A DNA stretch of 64,000 nt from Streptomyces silvae (lineage in GTDB: Bacteria > Actinomycetota > Actinomycetes > Streptomycetales > Streptomycetaceae). The DNA lies in assembly GCF_016745505.1 (NCBI RefSeq), contig NZ_JAERUC010000086.1, positions 62,001 to 126,000 on the forward strand, given 5' to 3'. Each line of letters opens with the position of its first letter. Position 1 is the stretch's first letter. The notes under the pieces are model-generated. The model searched no databases. It saw only the letters and a program-made list of their open reading frames with translations, and had not been told where the DNA came from. Position numbers and translations under genes: made by a program. This document shows, piece after piece, positions 47,684 to 56,686 of this stretch.

Positions 47684-47709
47684 CCAAGCCCGAGCTTGGT
47701 AAAACCAAG
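47684..47709. promoter_or_regulatory. Overlapping palindromes, likely HxlR operator
   Basis: CCAAGC (47684-47689) pairs with GCTTGG (47694-47699), and CTTGGT (47695-47700) pairs with ACCAAG (47704-47709), so three half-sites share a centre. They lie between the divergent HxlR and aminotransferase starts. Confidence 0.6.
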
Positions 47710-47738
47710 TACCGCAATATGTGTCGGGGAGGCACCGC

Positions 47739-48950
47739 ATGGAGTTCCGGCAGTCCAGCAAGCTCAACGAGGTCTGTTACGAGATCCGGGGGCCGGTCAT
47801 CGAGCAGGCCAACGCCCTGGAGGAGGCGGGCCACAGCGTGCTCCGCCTCAACACGGGCAATCCGGCGCTCTTCGGCTTCGAGGCGCCGGAGGAGATCGTC
47901 CAGGACATGATCCGGATGCTGCCCCAGGCACACGGCTACACCGACTCGCGCGGCATCCTGTCCGCGCGCCGCGCCGTGGCGCAGCGCTATCAGGCGATGG
48001 GGCTGACCGATGTCGACGTGGACGACATCTTCCTCGGCAACGGGGTCTCCGAGCTGATCTCCATGGCCGTGCAGGGGCTGCTGGAGGACGGCGACGAGAT
48101 CCTGATCCCGAGCCCCGACTACCCGCTGTGGACCGCCGTCACCACCCTCGCCGGCGGGAAGGCGGTGCACTACACCTGCGACGAGGGGGCGGACTGGAAC
48201 CCCGACCTCGCCGACATGGCCTCGAAGATCACCGACCGCACCCGGGCCATGGTCATCATCAACCCGAACAACCCGACGGGCGCCGTCTACTCCCGCGAGG
48301 TCCTCGACGGCATGCTCGACCTGGCGCGCAGGCACGGGCTGATGGTGTTCGCAGACGAGATCTACGACCAGATCCTGTACGACGGCGCCGAGCACCACAG
48401 CGTGGCGGTGCTCGCCCCCGATCTGCTCTGCCTCACCTTCAGCGGGCTCTCCAAGACGTACCGGGTCGCGGGGTTCCGCTCGGGCTGGATGGTGGTGTCG
48501 GGTCCTCAGCAGCACGCCCGCAGCTATCTGGAGGGGCTCACCATGCTCGCCTCGATGCGGCTCTGCCCCAACGCCCCCGCGCAGTACGCGATCCAGGCGG
48601 CGCTCGGCGGCCGGCAGTCGATCCGGGAGCTCGTCGCCCCGGGCGGCAGGCTCCACGAGCAGCGTGACCGGGCCTGGGAGCGGCTCAACGAGATCCCGGG
48701 GGTGTCGTGCGTGAAGCCGAAAGGCGCGCTGTACGCCTTCCCGCGCATCGACCCGAAGGTGCACCGCATCGTCGACGACGAACGGTTCGTCCTGGACCTC
48801 CTGCTGCGGGAGAAGATCCAGGTGGTGCAGGGGACCGGCTTCAACTGGCCGCGCCCGGACCACTTCCGTATCCTCACCCTCCCGCACGCCGACGACCTGG
48901 ACGCGGCGATCAGCCGTATCGGCCGCTTCCTGAACGGATACCGCCAGTGA
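47739..48950 (+). CDS. alaA: Pyridoxal-phosphate aminotransferase, AlaA type
   Basis: 403 residues from ATG at 47739 (MEFRQSSKLNEVCYEIRGPV). Fold-type I enzyme close to alanine/glutamate-pyruvate aminotransferase AlaA. NTGNPALFGFEAPEEI (about 35), GNGVSELISM (about 100), INPNNPTGAVY (about 180), DEIYDQILYD (about 205) and the PLP lysine in FSGLSKTYRVAGFRSGW (about 240). It probably makes alanine from pyruvate and glutamate. The next gene starts within its stop codon. Confidence 0.92.
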   Translation: MEFRQSSKLNEVCYEIRGPVIEQANALEEAGHSVLRLNTGNPALFGFEAPEEIVQDMIRMLPQAHGYTDSRGILSARRAVAQRYQAMGLTDVDVDDIFLGNGVSELISMAVQGLLEDGDEILIPSPDYPLWTAVTTLAGGKAVHYTCDEGADWNPDLADMASKITDRTRAMVIINPNNPTGAVYSREVLDGMLDLARRHGLMVFADEIYDQILYDGAEHHSVAVLAPDLLCLTFSGLSKTYRVAGFRSGWMVVSGPQQHARSYLEGLTMLASMRLCPNAPAQYAIQAALGGRQSIRELVAPGGRLHEQRDRAWERLNEIPGVSCVKPKGALYAFPRIDPKVHRIVDDERFVLDLLLREKIQVVQGTGFNWPRPDHFRILTLPHADDLDAAISRIGRFLNGYRQ

Positions 48951-49603
48951 CCTGTGGGACCTGCCGTACGCCCGTGCACACGCAGTTCGCCTCGGCGGGT
49001 CTCGTGGAGGCGATCGTGGAGGGCGGGCTGGACCCGGCCGGCGACCCCCGCTGGGCGGATTCGGGCGCGGTGTCACCGGCCGAGTACGCGCGCTGGGCGG
49101 GCCATCTGTGCGGGATGACCTGTCTGCGGATGGCGCTCGGCCCCGGGGCGCCGACCCTGTTCGCGCTGCGGGACGGGGCGCTGGACTACGGCGCCTACAC
49201 CGACGACACCGCTCCGGGCGGGGTGATCAAGGGCCTGGTGTACGCCCCGTTCGCCCGGTACGCGTCCGAGGTCCACGGCCTCGACGCGGTCGTCCACCGG
49301 CACCTCTCCCCCGCCGGGATCCTGGATCTGCTGGACGAGGGACGGCAGGTGATGGCCTCCGTGCACTACGGGATCCGGCACCCGGAGCGGCCGGCTCCGG
49401 GGCGTGGCGGCCATCTGGTGCTGCTGACCTCCCGGACCGCGGACGGGGCCGGTGTCCACTTCCACAACCCGTCGGGGACCTCTGCCGCGACCCGCGCGGC
49501 CGACCTTCCGCTGCCGGTCTTCGAGCGCTTCTTCGCGGGCCGCGGGGTCTCGCTCCCCGGCCTCCCGGCGGCCGGCGTGCGGCCGCTCACCGGTGCGGAG
49601 TGA
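48947..49603 (+). CDS. C39-like cysteine peptidase-fold protein
   Basis: 218 residues from GTG at 48947, sharing GTGA with the alaA stop. A papain-like/C39 triad is plausible: Cys in GHLCGMTCLRMALG (about 55-68), His in GRGGHLVLLTS (about 150) and Asn/Asp in VHFHNPSG (about 168). No signal peptide or ABC exporter domain is present, and no bacteriocin-like gene is near. It may cleave a small peptide or have a non-proteolytic role; coupling to an aminotransferase is unexplained. Confidence 0.75.
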   Translation: MTCGTCRTPVHTQFASAGLVEAIVEGGLDPAGDPRWADSGAVSPAEYARWAGHLCGMTCLRMALGPGAPTLFALRDGALDYGAYTDDTAPGGVIKGLVYAPFARYASEVHGLDAVVHRHLSPAGILDLLDEGRQVMASVHYGIRHPERPAPGRGGHLVLLTSRTADGAGVHFHNPSGTSAATRAADLPLPVFERFFAGRGVSLPGLPAAGVRPLTGAE

Positions 49604-49660
49604 GCCCGGCCGGATTCAGGTCGTCCCACGGATGGGCGCGCGGCTCCACCCGTGGGCCGC

Positions 49661-50182
49661 TCAGCGCCTGTTCAGCAGCCGGGCCAGACCCTGCACCCCG
49701 GCCGCGACGACCGGGAACAACGCCAGTCCGGCGGCAGCCGACCGTCCTCCCCCGACCGGGATACCGGCCGCCGCCAGCTGCCGCACGGCCCAGGCCGAGT
49801 ACGGGATGACGACCAGCGGGGCGGTGACGACACCTGGGGTGTAGCCGCGGTAGGCGGCGGACTGTGCCAGGTGGACCGCTCCGTGCAGCCCGAATCCGAA
49901 CAGGACGGTCCCGAAGAAGGGGCTGCGGCCCCCCGTGCGCGCACCGGCCGCCGAAGCCGCGGCGACCACCCCGGCCATGAGGCCGATGGCGGTGTTCACC
50001 TCGCGCTGCGAGAGATCCATCCGCCGCCACACCGCGTCGGGCACCTGCGGGAAGCGCTCCTGGAGACGGGGCCGGGCCGTTGCGGTCCACCGGGCCATGG
50101 TGGCCAGTTCCTCCGCGTCGTGCACCGCCCAGGCGGCGAACAGCCCCCAGGTCACCGCTCCTGACACCACTTTTCCGGCCAT
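49661..50182 (-). CDS. HXXEE-domain membrane protein
   Basis: 173 residues with about four hydrophobic segments. The HXXEE signature is AAWAVHDAEELATM (about 16-29), followed later by GLHGAVHLAQSAAYRGYTPGV (about 100-120), the usual second His motif. The family is of unknown function and may be metal-dependent in the membrane. The 5' region has a 9-bp inverted repeat. Confidence 0.83.
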   Translation of the reverse strand: MAGKVVSGAVTWGLFAAWAVHDAEELATMARWTATARPRLQERFPQVPDAVWRRMDLSQREVNTAIGLMAGVVAAASAAGARTGGRSPFFGTVLFGFGLHGAVHLAQSAAYRGYTPGVVTAPLVVIPYSAWAVRQLAAAGIPVGGGRSAAAGLALFPVVAAGVQGLARLLNRR

Positions 50183-50201
50183 GCCCGCCCCCCGTCGGTG
50201 A

Positions 50202-50228
50202 GTGACACGGCATCGGGTCCCGTGTCAC
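50202..50228. promoter_or_regulatory. Inverted repeat in divergent intergenic region
   Basis: GTGACACGG (50202-50210) is perfectly complementary to CCGTGTCAC (50220-50228), with a 9-base spacer. It lies 20 bp upstream of the HXXEE gene and about 110 bp upstream of the small zinc-ribbon gene, so it could be an operator or RNA hairpin. Confidence 0.4.
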
Positions 50229-50339
50229 CTTCCGACCTTAGGCCGGGCCGATGCCGTCCTCACCGTGTTCGCTACTGTTCCGCAGCCGGGTCCATGGGCC
50301 CGGCGTCCCGGGACGGACACGAGCAGAGGAGCAGTCGAC

Positions 50340-50648
50340 ATGGGTGCCGCCATACGCCACTTCACCGCCATCGGCCCCGGGGACCAGGTGTTCACGGTCA
50401 ACGTCGAGCGGGACTTCCGGTACGACCCGTACCGCGATTTCCTCGTCTGCGCGCACTGCGGCTGGTCCCCGTCCCTGCTGACCACGCGGAGGCTCGACGA
50501 CATGGCGTGGGAGCACCTGGCGGACTCCCACGACGCCACCGGCGGACGGAGCGACCAGGAGAACGAGTCGGTCCGGAAGGCGCGTTGGGTGGTGCTCCCG
50601 CTGTGCGCGGTCCTGATCGTCGTCCTGCTGGTGCTCGTGCAGAGCTGA
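50340..50648 (+). CDS. Small protein with CxxC pair and C-terminal membrane anchor
   Basis: 102 residues from ATG at 50340 after GAGGAG. The soluble part has VCAHCGWSP (about 39) and HLADSHDATGG (about 62), so Cys2-His2 zinc binding is possible. The last 20 residues (VVLPLCAVLIVVLLVLV) are one membrane helix, giving a tail-anchored layout. Function unknown. Confidence 0.75.
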   Translation: MGAAIRHFTAIGPGDQVFTVNVERDFRYDPYRDFLVCAHCGWSPSLLTTRRLDDMAWEHLADSHDATGGRSDQENESVRKARWVVLPLCAVLIVVLLVLVQS

Positions 50649-50663
50649 CGCACGTGCCGGAGA

Positions 50664-51941
50664 TCAGCCGCGCAGGGCCGTGAGGGCGGCGACCGGGTCG
50701 GGGTCGGGCGTGGCCCGGGGCCACCAGTCGTCCTCGCCAGGGTCGGACTCGTAGCCGTACCAGCGGCTGTCGTGGCCGAAGCGGAGCTGGAGGGTGCCTG
50801 CGGCGTTGGTCAGGTGGTTGCGCCAGGGCTGGAAGCGCGGGTGGTCGGCCGCCGCGAGGGCGGGCCGCGCCCGGTCGAACGGGCCGGCCGGCGGGTCCCA
50901 GGGTGTCTCCAGGACCGCCAGCCCCTCCGCGCCGCCCTGCCGCCAGGCGGCGACGGCCCGGGCCAGGTCTGTCGTGCTGCGTCCGGTGGCGTAGGCCAGC
51001 TCGCGGTAGAGCGCCCGGGTGGTGGCGGTGAGCCCGGCGGTGGGGCGGGACGCGGCGATCCTGACGGCGTCCTGCCAGGTGCTGAGCCCGGCGAGCGGGT
51101 CGTCCCCGGTGGTGAGCATCGTGTGGGCGCGGTTCGCCGCGTCCGTGGCGAGATGGTCGAGGCCGAGCGGGTCACGGGTGCCGGGCAGCTCGGGGAAGGA
51201 CGGCGGCTCACCCGGGTACGCCGGGACGGGCAGGGGGGCGGGCAGCGGCGGCAGGAAACGGTCGGCCAGGGCGTCGCCGGCCGCGACCGAGGGCATGGCG
51301 GGGGTCTCGGGGCGTTCGCGCGCGGAGTGCTCGGCGTTGCGGCGGCCCAGCTCGTCGAGGAGCTCGCGCTCACCCCGGCCGCGCATCAGCAGCAGGACGA
51401 ACGGGTCGCTGTCCAGCAGCCGGGCCGTCTGGAAGCAGAGCGCCGCCACATGCTTGCAGGGCCAGCCCCGGTCCGGGCACGAGCAGTCCGGGTCCAGATC
51501 ACCGGCGGCGGGCAGCAGCCGGATGCCGGTCTCCCCCGCCGTGTCGACCAGGGAGTGCGGCATCTCCTTGTCGAGGAGCGCGGACAGATGCCCCGGCCGG
51601 GCCGCGACGGCGTCCAGGAAGGTGTCCCAGTCGGACGCCGAGAACGTACGCAGGCGCAGCTCCGCGCGGTAGGGGCGGGGGCGGCTGCCGTGGACGTAGG
51701 CGATGACCCGGCCGGGCGTGACGGTGACCGCGGCGACATGGCCGCCGTCGGCGTACGTACGGCCGCGGGCGAGGCGGCCCTCGTCCATCGACAGGGACTC
51801 CAGGGCGTCGACCCAGGCCCGGCCCCACCAGCTGTCCGCGAAGGGCTCCGCGGCGTCGGAGGCGCGGGCGGGCACCGCTTCGAAGGTGCGCCGCAGATCG
51901 TCGGGGCCCGGGCGGGCCGCGGGGCTCCCACCGGGGCTCAT
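50664..51941 (-). CDS. SWIM zinc-finger protein
   Basis: 425 residues. The SWIM motif CSCPDRGWPCKHVAAL (about 150-165) has the CxC...CxH form. The rest is helical and Pro/Ala-rich, with no catalytic motif that I can see. Its first codon overlaps the end of the SNF2 helicase gene upstream (four bases). SWIM proteins regularly accompany SNF2 helicases in bacteria, so the two probably act as one complex on DNA. Confidence 0.9.
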   Translation of the reverse strand: MSPGGSPAARPGPDDLRRTFEAVPARASDAAEPFADSWWGRAWVDALESLSMDEGRLARGRTYADGGHVAAVTVTPGRVIAYVHGSRPRPYRAELRLRTFSASDWDTFLDAVAARPGHLSALLDKEMPHSLVDTAGETGIRLLPAAGDLDPDCSCPDRGWPCKHVAALCFQTARLLDSDPFVLLLMRGRGERELLDELGRRNAEHSARERPETPAMPSVAAGDALADRFLPPLPAPLPVPAYPGEPPSFPELPGTRDPLGLDHLATDAANRAHTMLTTGDDPLAGLSTWQDAVRIAASRPTAGLTATTRALYRELAYATGRSTTDLARAVAAWRQGGAEGLAVLETPWDPPAGPFDRARPALAAADHPRFQPWRNHLTNAAGTLQLRFGHDSRWYGYESDPGEDDWWPRATPDPDPVAALTALRG

Positions 51942-54823
51942 GACGTCCTCCGGAGCGAGACGAGGTCGGCCAGGTCGCGGTCGCTGAGCTCGGTCAGGGC
52001 GGCCTCTCCGGAGCCGAGCACCGCGTCGGCGAGGGCCCGCTTGGACTGGAGCAGCTCACTGATCCGGTCCTCGACGGTGCCCTCGGCGATCAGCCGGTGG
52101 ACCTGCACGGGCTGGGTCTGGCCGATGCGGTACGCGCGGTCGGTGGCCTGCTCCTCGACCGCCGGGTTCCACCACCGGTCGTAGTGGATGACGTGGGCGG
52201 CCCGGGTGAGGTTCAGCCCGGTGCCCGCCGCCTTGAGGGAGAGCAGGAAGACGGGGACCTCGCCGGACTGGAAGCCGTCCACCATCCGCTCGCGCTCGGG
52301 GACCGGGGTGCCGCCGTGCAGCAGCTGGGAGGGGATGGCGCGGGAGGCGAGGTGGGCGGAGAGGAGCCGGGCCATCGACACGTACTGCGTGAAGATCAGG
52401 ACCGAGCCGTCCTCGGACAGGATGGTGTCGAGGAGCTCGTCGAGGAGGGCGAGCTTGCCGGAGCGCCCGGCGAGCCGGGTCGGCTCCTCCTTCAGATACT
52501 GCGCGGGGTGGTTGCAGATCTGCTTGAGCGAGCCCAGCAGCTTCATGATCAGGCCGCGCCGGGCGATGCCCTCCGACTGCTCGATGAACGCCATCGTCTC
52601 GCGGACGGCCGCCTCGTAGAGCGTGGCCTGTTCCCGGGTGAGGAAGACCGGGTGGTCGGTCTCGGTCTTGGGAGGGAGCTCGGGCGCGATGCCGGGGTCG
52701 GACTTCTTGCGGCGCAGCAGGAAGGGGCGGACCAGCCGGGAGAGCCGCTCGACGGCCTCCTCGTTGCCCAGGCCGGCGGCGGTGCCGGTGTTCTCGACGA
52801 TCCTGGCGTGCCGGGCGCGGAAGGCCTTGAGCGGGCCGAGCAGACCGGGCGTCGTCCAGTCGAGGAGCGCCCACAGCTCGGAGAGGTTGTTCTCCACGGG
52901 GGTGCCGGTCAGGGCGACGCGGGCGGGGGCGGGGATGGTGCGCAGGGCCCTGGCCGTCGAGGAGTGCGGATTCTTCACGTGCTGTGCCTCGTCGGCGACG
53001 ACCAGTCCCCAGGTGTGTCCGGCGAGCTGCTCGGCGCTGGAGCGCATCGTGCCGTACGTCGTGAGGACGAAGCCGCCGTCGGAGCCGCCGAGGTCGCGGT
53101 CGGTGCCGTGGAAGCGCCGCACGGGGACGCCGGGGGCGAAGCGGTTGATCTCGCGGTGCCAGTTGCCGAGGAGGGAGGCGGGGCAGACCACCAGGGTGGG
53201 GGCGGCGCGGTCGCGGTGCAGGTGGAGGGCGATGACGGTGATCGTCTTGCCGAGGCCCATGTCGTCGGCGAGGCAGCCGCCCAGGCCCAGCGAGGTCATC
53301 CGGTCCAGCCAGGCCAGCCCCCGGAGCTGGTAGTCGCGGAGGGTGGCGTCGAGGCCGGGCGGCGCCGGGAGGGTGGCGTCCTCGTCCAGGACGCGCGCCC
53401 GGAGTGCGGCGAGGGCACCGGCCGGCACGGCTTCGACCTGCTCGCCGTCGACCTCGGCGCTGCCCGTGAGGGCGACGGCGAGCGCGTCCACCGGGTCCAG
53501 CAGCCCGAGCTCCCGCTTTCGTGCCTTGCGGACGAGCGCGGGATCCACGACGACCCACTGGTCGCGGAGCCGGACCACCGGCCGGTGGGCCTCGGCCAGG
53601 GTGTCCATCTCCGCCTCGGTGAGCCGGTCGTCGCCCAGGGAGAGCTGCCAGTTGAACGCGAAGAGCTGCTCCGCGTCGAAGAACGACGTGCCGTCGGTGG
53701 CCGAACCGGGTGCCGGGCGGACGACGGCCGTCGCGGTGAGCGAGCGGGCGAGCTCGCGGGGCCAGTGGAGCGCCACCCCCGCGGCGGCGAGCCGCGCTCC
53801 GGCCGCGCCGATCAGCTCGTACAGCTCGTCCTCGGTGACGGCGAGGACGTCGGGGACGGGCTGGTCCAGCAGGCGCTCCAGCGGCGGCCAGACGCGGGCG
53901 GCGCGGCGCAGGGCGAGCACGGCGTCGATCCGGGCCCTCGGCCCGAACGGCTCGCCTGCCCCGCCGCTCCACAGGGTCGCCGCGTCGGTGACGTACGTCG
54001 GGTCGGCCAGGCTGTGCACCTGGGTGATGGCGGCGGCGGCATGGCGCGCTGCGGCCGGGGTGCCGGAGGAGTCGTCCTCCCCGGTGGCGCCGGAGGAGTC
54101 GAAGAGGTCGTACGCGGAGAGGTCCAGCCGGAGCGAGACCCGCACCCCGGCGTCGAGTCCGGCGGCCACCTCGACGGCCCAGGCCCGGGCGTCCGGCAGG
54201 TGCTGCCCTTCGCGGGCGGCGAACGGCGCTCCCATGGCGTGGGCGGCGGCGGGCGTGCGGGGCAGGGTGTCGGCGACGGCGTCGAGGAAGGCGCCGAGCA
54301 GGGCACGGGGTTCGGGGACGCGCAGGGGGGTGCCGTCCAGCGGCACGGCGTGCCCCTCGGGCGGCATCGAGGCGGCGACGGCCCTCAGATGGGCGATGTC
54401 CTCCGCGTCACGGGGTCCGGCCCGCCACGCGTCGTGGTCGTCGGCCGTCAGCCCCGGCAGGAGCCTGCCGCGCGCGACGAGGGTCAGCGCGTGCAGGGCG
54501 GCCGCTCCCCAGGCACGGGTGGCGGGGTGGGCCGCGGCGCGGTGCCGGGCGCGCGCCAGCAGGGGCACCGCGTCCGCCACGGGAAGCGCCACGGCGGGCA
54601 CGGTGCGGGTGCGGACGCCGTCCGCGCCGTCCCGGCCGACGACCGTGAGCTCGGTGACGGTGTACGGGGGTCCGTCGGGCACCGCGTCGGGCCGGGTGAG
54701 GCCGACGCTCCCCTCGGGGTCCCAGAAGGCGATCCGGCCCTCCCGGGGAAGCGCTGCGGGCAGGAACACCGCGGCGCACCGCAGCAGCCGGTCGACGGTG
54801 ACGTCCTGCGTCTGCCGCTCCAT
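51938..54823 (-). CDS. SNF2-family DEAD/DEAH helicase (HepA-like)
   Basis: 961 residues. About 500 residues of a bacterial SNF2-associated N-terminal region come before the motor. Motor motifs: LADDMGLGKTITVI (about 517-530), VVADEAQHVKN (about 608), LTGTPVENNLSELW (about 640), LIFTQYVSM (about 815) and QATDRAYRIGQTQPVQVHR (about 905). It is a DNA translocase, possibly clearing or remodelling proteins on DNA. It forms an operon with the SWIM gene. Confidence 0.94.
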   Translation of the reverse strand: MERQTQDVTVDRLLRCAAVFLPAALPREGRIAFWDPEGSVGLTRPDAVPDGPPYTVTELTVVGRDGADGVRTRTVPAVALPVADAVPLLARARHRAAAHPATRAWGAAALHALTLVARGRLLPGLTADDHDAWRAGPRDAEDIAHLRAVAASMPPEGHAVPLDGTPLRVPEPRALLGAFLDAVADTLPRTPAAAHAMGAPFAAREGQHLPDARAWAVEVAAGLDAGVRVSLRLDLSAYDLFDSSGATGEDDSSGTPAAARHAAAAITQVHSLADPTYVTDAATLWSGGAGEPFGPRARIDAVLALRRAARVWPPLERLLDQPVPDVLAVTEDELYELIGAAGARLAAAGVALHWPRELARSLTATAVVRPAPGSATDGTSFFDAEQLFAFNWQLSLGDDRLTEAEMDTLAEAHRPVVRLRDQWVVVDPALVRKARKRELGLLDPVDALAVALTGSAEVDGEQVEAVPAGALAALRARVLDEDATLPAPPGLDATLRDYQLRGLAWLDRMTSLGLGGCLADDMGLGKTITVIALHLHRDRAAPTLVVCPASLLGNWHREINRFAPGVPVRRFHGTDRDLGGSDGGFVLTTYGTMRSSAEQLAGHTWGLVVADEAQHVKNPHSSTARALRTIPAPARVALTGTPVENNLSELWALLDWTTPGLLGPLKAFRARHARIVENTGTAAGLGNEEAVERLSRLVRPFLLRRKKSDPGIAPELPPKTETDHPVFLTREQATLYEAAVRETMAFIEQSEGIARRGLIMKLLGSLKQICNHPAQYLKEEPTRLAGRSGKLALLDELLDTILSEDGSVLIFTQYVSMARLLSAHLASRAIPSQLLHGGTPVPERERMVDGFQSGEVPVFLLSLKAAGTGLNLTRAAHVIHYDRWWNPAVEEQATDRAYRIGQTQPVQVHRLIAEGTVEDRISELLQSKRALADAVLGSGEAALTELSDRDLADLVSLRRTS

Positions 54824-54912
54824 GTTCCACCGCCCCCTCCTGCCTCGGCCGGCCGGGCCGCTCGCCCGTGCCTTCTCCTGTCTTCGCGAGTCTAGGCGGG
54901 AGGTGTGACAGC

Positions 54913-54955
54913 GCCCGCCCCGGCCGTCTCCACAGGTGAAGCGGGGGGGGCGGGC
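54913..54955 (-). terminator. Probable terminator of the SPFH gene
   Basis: GCCCGCCCC (54913-54921) pairs with GGGGCGGGC (54947-54955). It lies about 60 bp past the SPFH stop. The rest of 54824-55015 has short CGGCTCAGCGG repeats and no gene. Confidence 0.65.
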
Positions 54956-55015
54956 GGCCGTCTCAGCGGAAGCCTCCCGGCGGCGGCTCAGCGGCGACGC
55001 CCCAGGGCCGGCGGC

Positions 55016-56104
55016 TCAGTGGTGGCGTGTGAAGCGGCCCCTGCGGGCGTGTTCGGGCGGCCGCTCCGGTTCGAACTCCGGGAGCGCATCGGGTCCGGAC
55101 TCCGGCACCCCGTCCGGCTCCGGGGCCCCGTCCGCCAAGGGGCCGTCCGGGAGCGGCTGGTCCGTGAACGTCTGCAGGGCGACCGTGGGATCCACGACCG
55201 ACGGATCCACGCCACCGTCCGACGAAGCCGCGACGGCCGGGTCCACGAGGCCAGGGTCCACGACGCCCGGGTCCACGGCGTCCGGATCCGGAAGCTGCTG
55301 CTCCGGGGCCTGCTGCCCGTCGGACACGCCCTGCGGCTGCTGCCCCTGCTGCGCGCGTTCCAGGAAGCGGAGGAGTTCGACCGGGAAGGGCAGGACCAGC
55401 GTGGAGTTCTTCTCGGCCGCCACCGCGACCACCGTCTGCAGCAGCCGCAGCTGCAGCGCCGCCGGCTGGGTCGACATCTGCTGCGCGGCCTGGGCGAGCT
55501 TCTTCGACGCCTGAAGCTCCGCGTCGGCGTTGATGACCCGGGCCCGTCGCTCACGGTCGGCCTCGGCCTGCCGGGCCATGGACCGCTTCATCGTCTCGGG
55601 CAGCGACACGTCCTTGATCTCGACCCGGTCGATCTGCACGCCCCAGCCGACCGCGGGGCTGTCGATCATCAGCTCCAGCCCCTGGTTCAGCTTCTCGCGG
55701 TCGGACAGCAGGTCGTCGAGGTCGCTCTTACCGATGATCGACCGGAGGGAGGTCTGCGCCATCTGCGAGACGGCGAACCGGTAGTCCTCCACCTGGATCA
55801 CCGCGCTCGCCGGGTCCACCACCTTGAAGTAGATGACGGCGTCCACCCGCACCGTGACGTTGTCGCGCGTGATCCCGTCCTGGGCCGGCACGGGCATCGT
55901 CACGATCTGCATGTTCACCTTGCGGAGCCGGTCGATGCCCGGAACGATCATGGTGAACCCAGGGGGGCGCACCGCGTCGTGCAGCCGTCCGAGCCGGAGC
56001 ACCACCCCTCGTTCGTACTGCTTGACCACCCGGGCCGCGGCCATGGCGTACACCAGACCGCACGAGAGCACCGCCACCAATGCGACCAACAGCTCCTGGA
56101 CCAT
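55016..56104 (-). CDS. SPFH/Band 7 membrane protein (stomatin/slipin type) with repeat tail
   Basis: 362 residues from ATG at 56104 (MVQELLVAL). One N-terminal membrane helix (about 5-25), then the Band 7 domain (about 27-205: QYERGVVLRLGRLHDAVRPPG ... VEIKDVSLPETMKRSMARQ) and a coiled-coil stretch (AEADRERRARVINADAELQA). The tail from about 260 is Gln/Pro/Asp-rich with VDPGV-type pentapeptide repeats. Such proteins scaffold membrane microdomains. No partner NfeD gene is adjacent. Confidence 0.93.
   Translation of the reverse strand: MVQELLVALVAVLSCGLVYAMAAARVVKQYERGVVLRLGRLHDAVRPPGFTMIVPGIDRLRKVNMQIVTMPVPAQDGITRDNVTVRVDAVIYFKVVDPASAVIQVEDYRFAVSQMAQTSLRSIIGKSDLDDLLSDREKLNQGLELMIDSPAVGWGVQIDRVEIKDVSLPETMKRSMARQAEADRERRARVINADAELQASKKLAQAAQQMSTQPAALQLRLLQTVVAVAAEKNSTLVLPFPVELLRFLERAQQGQQPQGVSDGQQAPEQQLPDPDAVDPGVVDPGLVDPAVAASSDGGVDPSVVDPTVALQTFTDQPLPDGPLADGAPEPDGVPESGPDALPEFEPERPPEHARRGRFTRHH
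55239..55283. repeat. 15-bp tandem repeat in the SPFH tail
   Basis: Three units, GGGTCCACGAGGCCA, GGGTCCACGACGCCC and GGGTCCACGGCGTCC, at 55239, 55254 and 55269. On the coding strand they give VDPGV/VDPGL-type pentapeptides; weaker copies flank them. Confidence 0.8.
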
Positions 56105-56324
56105 CACGGCCCCCTGCCTACGGGGTGCGTCCCCACACCCGTTCATCACGCCCTATTAACACGATATGCCCGATACGTACATTCTCGAACCCCCGTGCGG
56201 GTGCCGGTGGCCCCGGCCGGCCGCGCACCGGATGCCGGCACCCGGCGGACCGGGCAGGGTGGCCAGCGCCAGCACGTCCCTGTGACGTACCGATGAGCCG
56301 GACGAGCAGACGAGGACCCCGCCC

Positions 56325-56681
56325 ATGTCCGTGACCGCACCCCCCACCGTTCTCCGCCGACGCCTTCGCATCGCCGCCGGTGCGGCCCTCCTCACCCTGG
56401 CCGTCACGGGCTGTTCCGGCCTCGGGCGCACGGCGGTGGGGCCGGTGTCCTACACCACCGGGAAGGACGAGGTCGTCACCGTGCACAGCCCGTCGGTGAA
56501 GGGCTGCCACGCCATGGACCCGGCCGGCTCGGGCAAGGTCGACAACCGGACGCTGATCGACATGGAGCTCTACACCACCCGCGACTGCACCGGCCGCTCG
56601 ACCGCCTACGTGGCCACCACGTTCTCCGACACCAACGCGCCGCGCGCCCTGCCCTGGCGCAGCTACCGCTTCATCCACTGA
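56325..56681 (+). CDS. Small lipoprotein
   Basis: 118 residues. LRRRLRIAAGAALLTLAVTGCSG gives an Arg-rich n-region, hydrophobic core and lipobox LAVTGC with Cys at about 30. The mature part has two further Cys (KGCHAMD and TRDCTGRS, possibly a disulfide) and ends RSYRFIH. It matches no family I know. It lies divergent from the SPFH gene, and the 220 bp between them (56105-56324) hold an AT-richer patch at 56150-56190, probably promoters. Confidence 0.8.
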   Translation: MSVTAPPTVLRRRLRIAAGAALLTLAVTGCSGLGRTAVGPVSYTTGKDEVVTVHSPSVKGCHAMDPAGSGKVDNRTLIDMELYTTRDCTGRSTAYVATTFSDTNAPRALPWRSYRFIH

Positions 56682-56686
56682 TCCGG

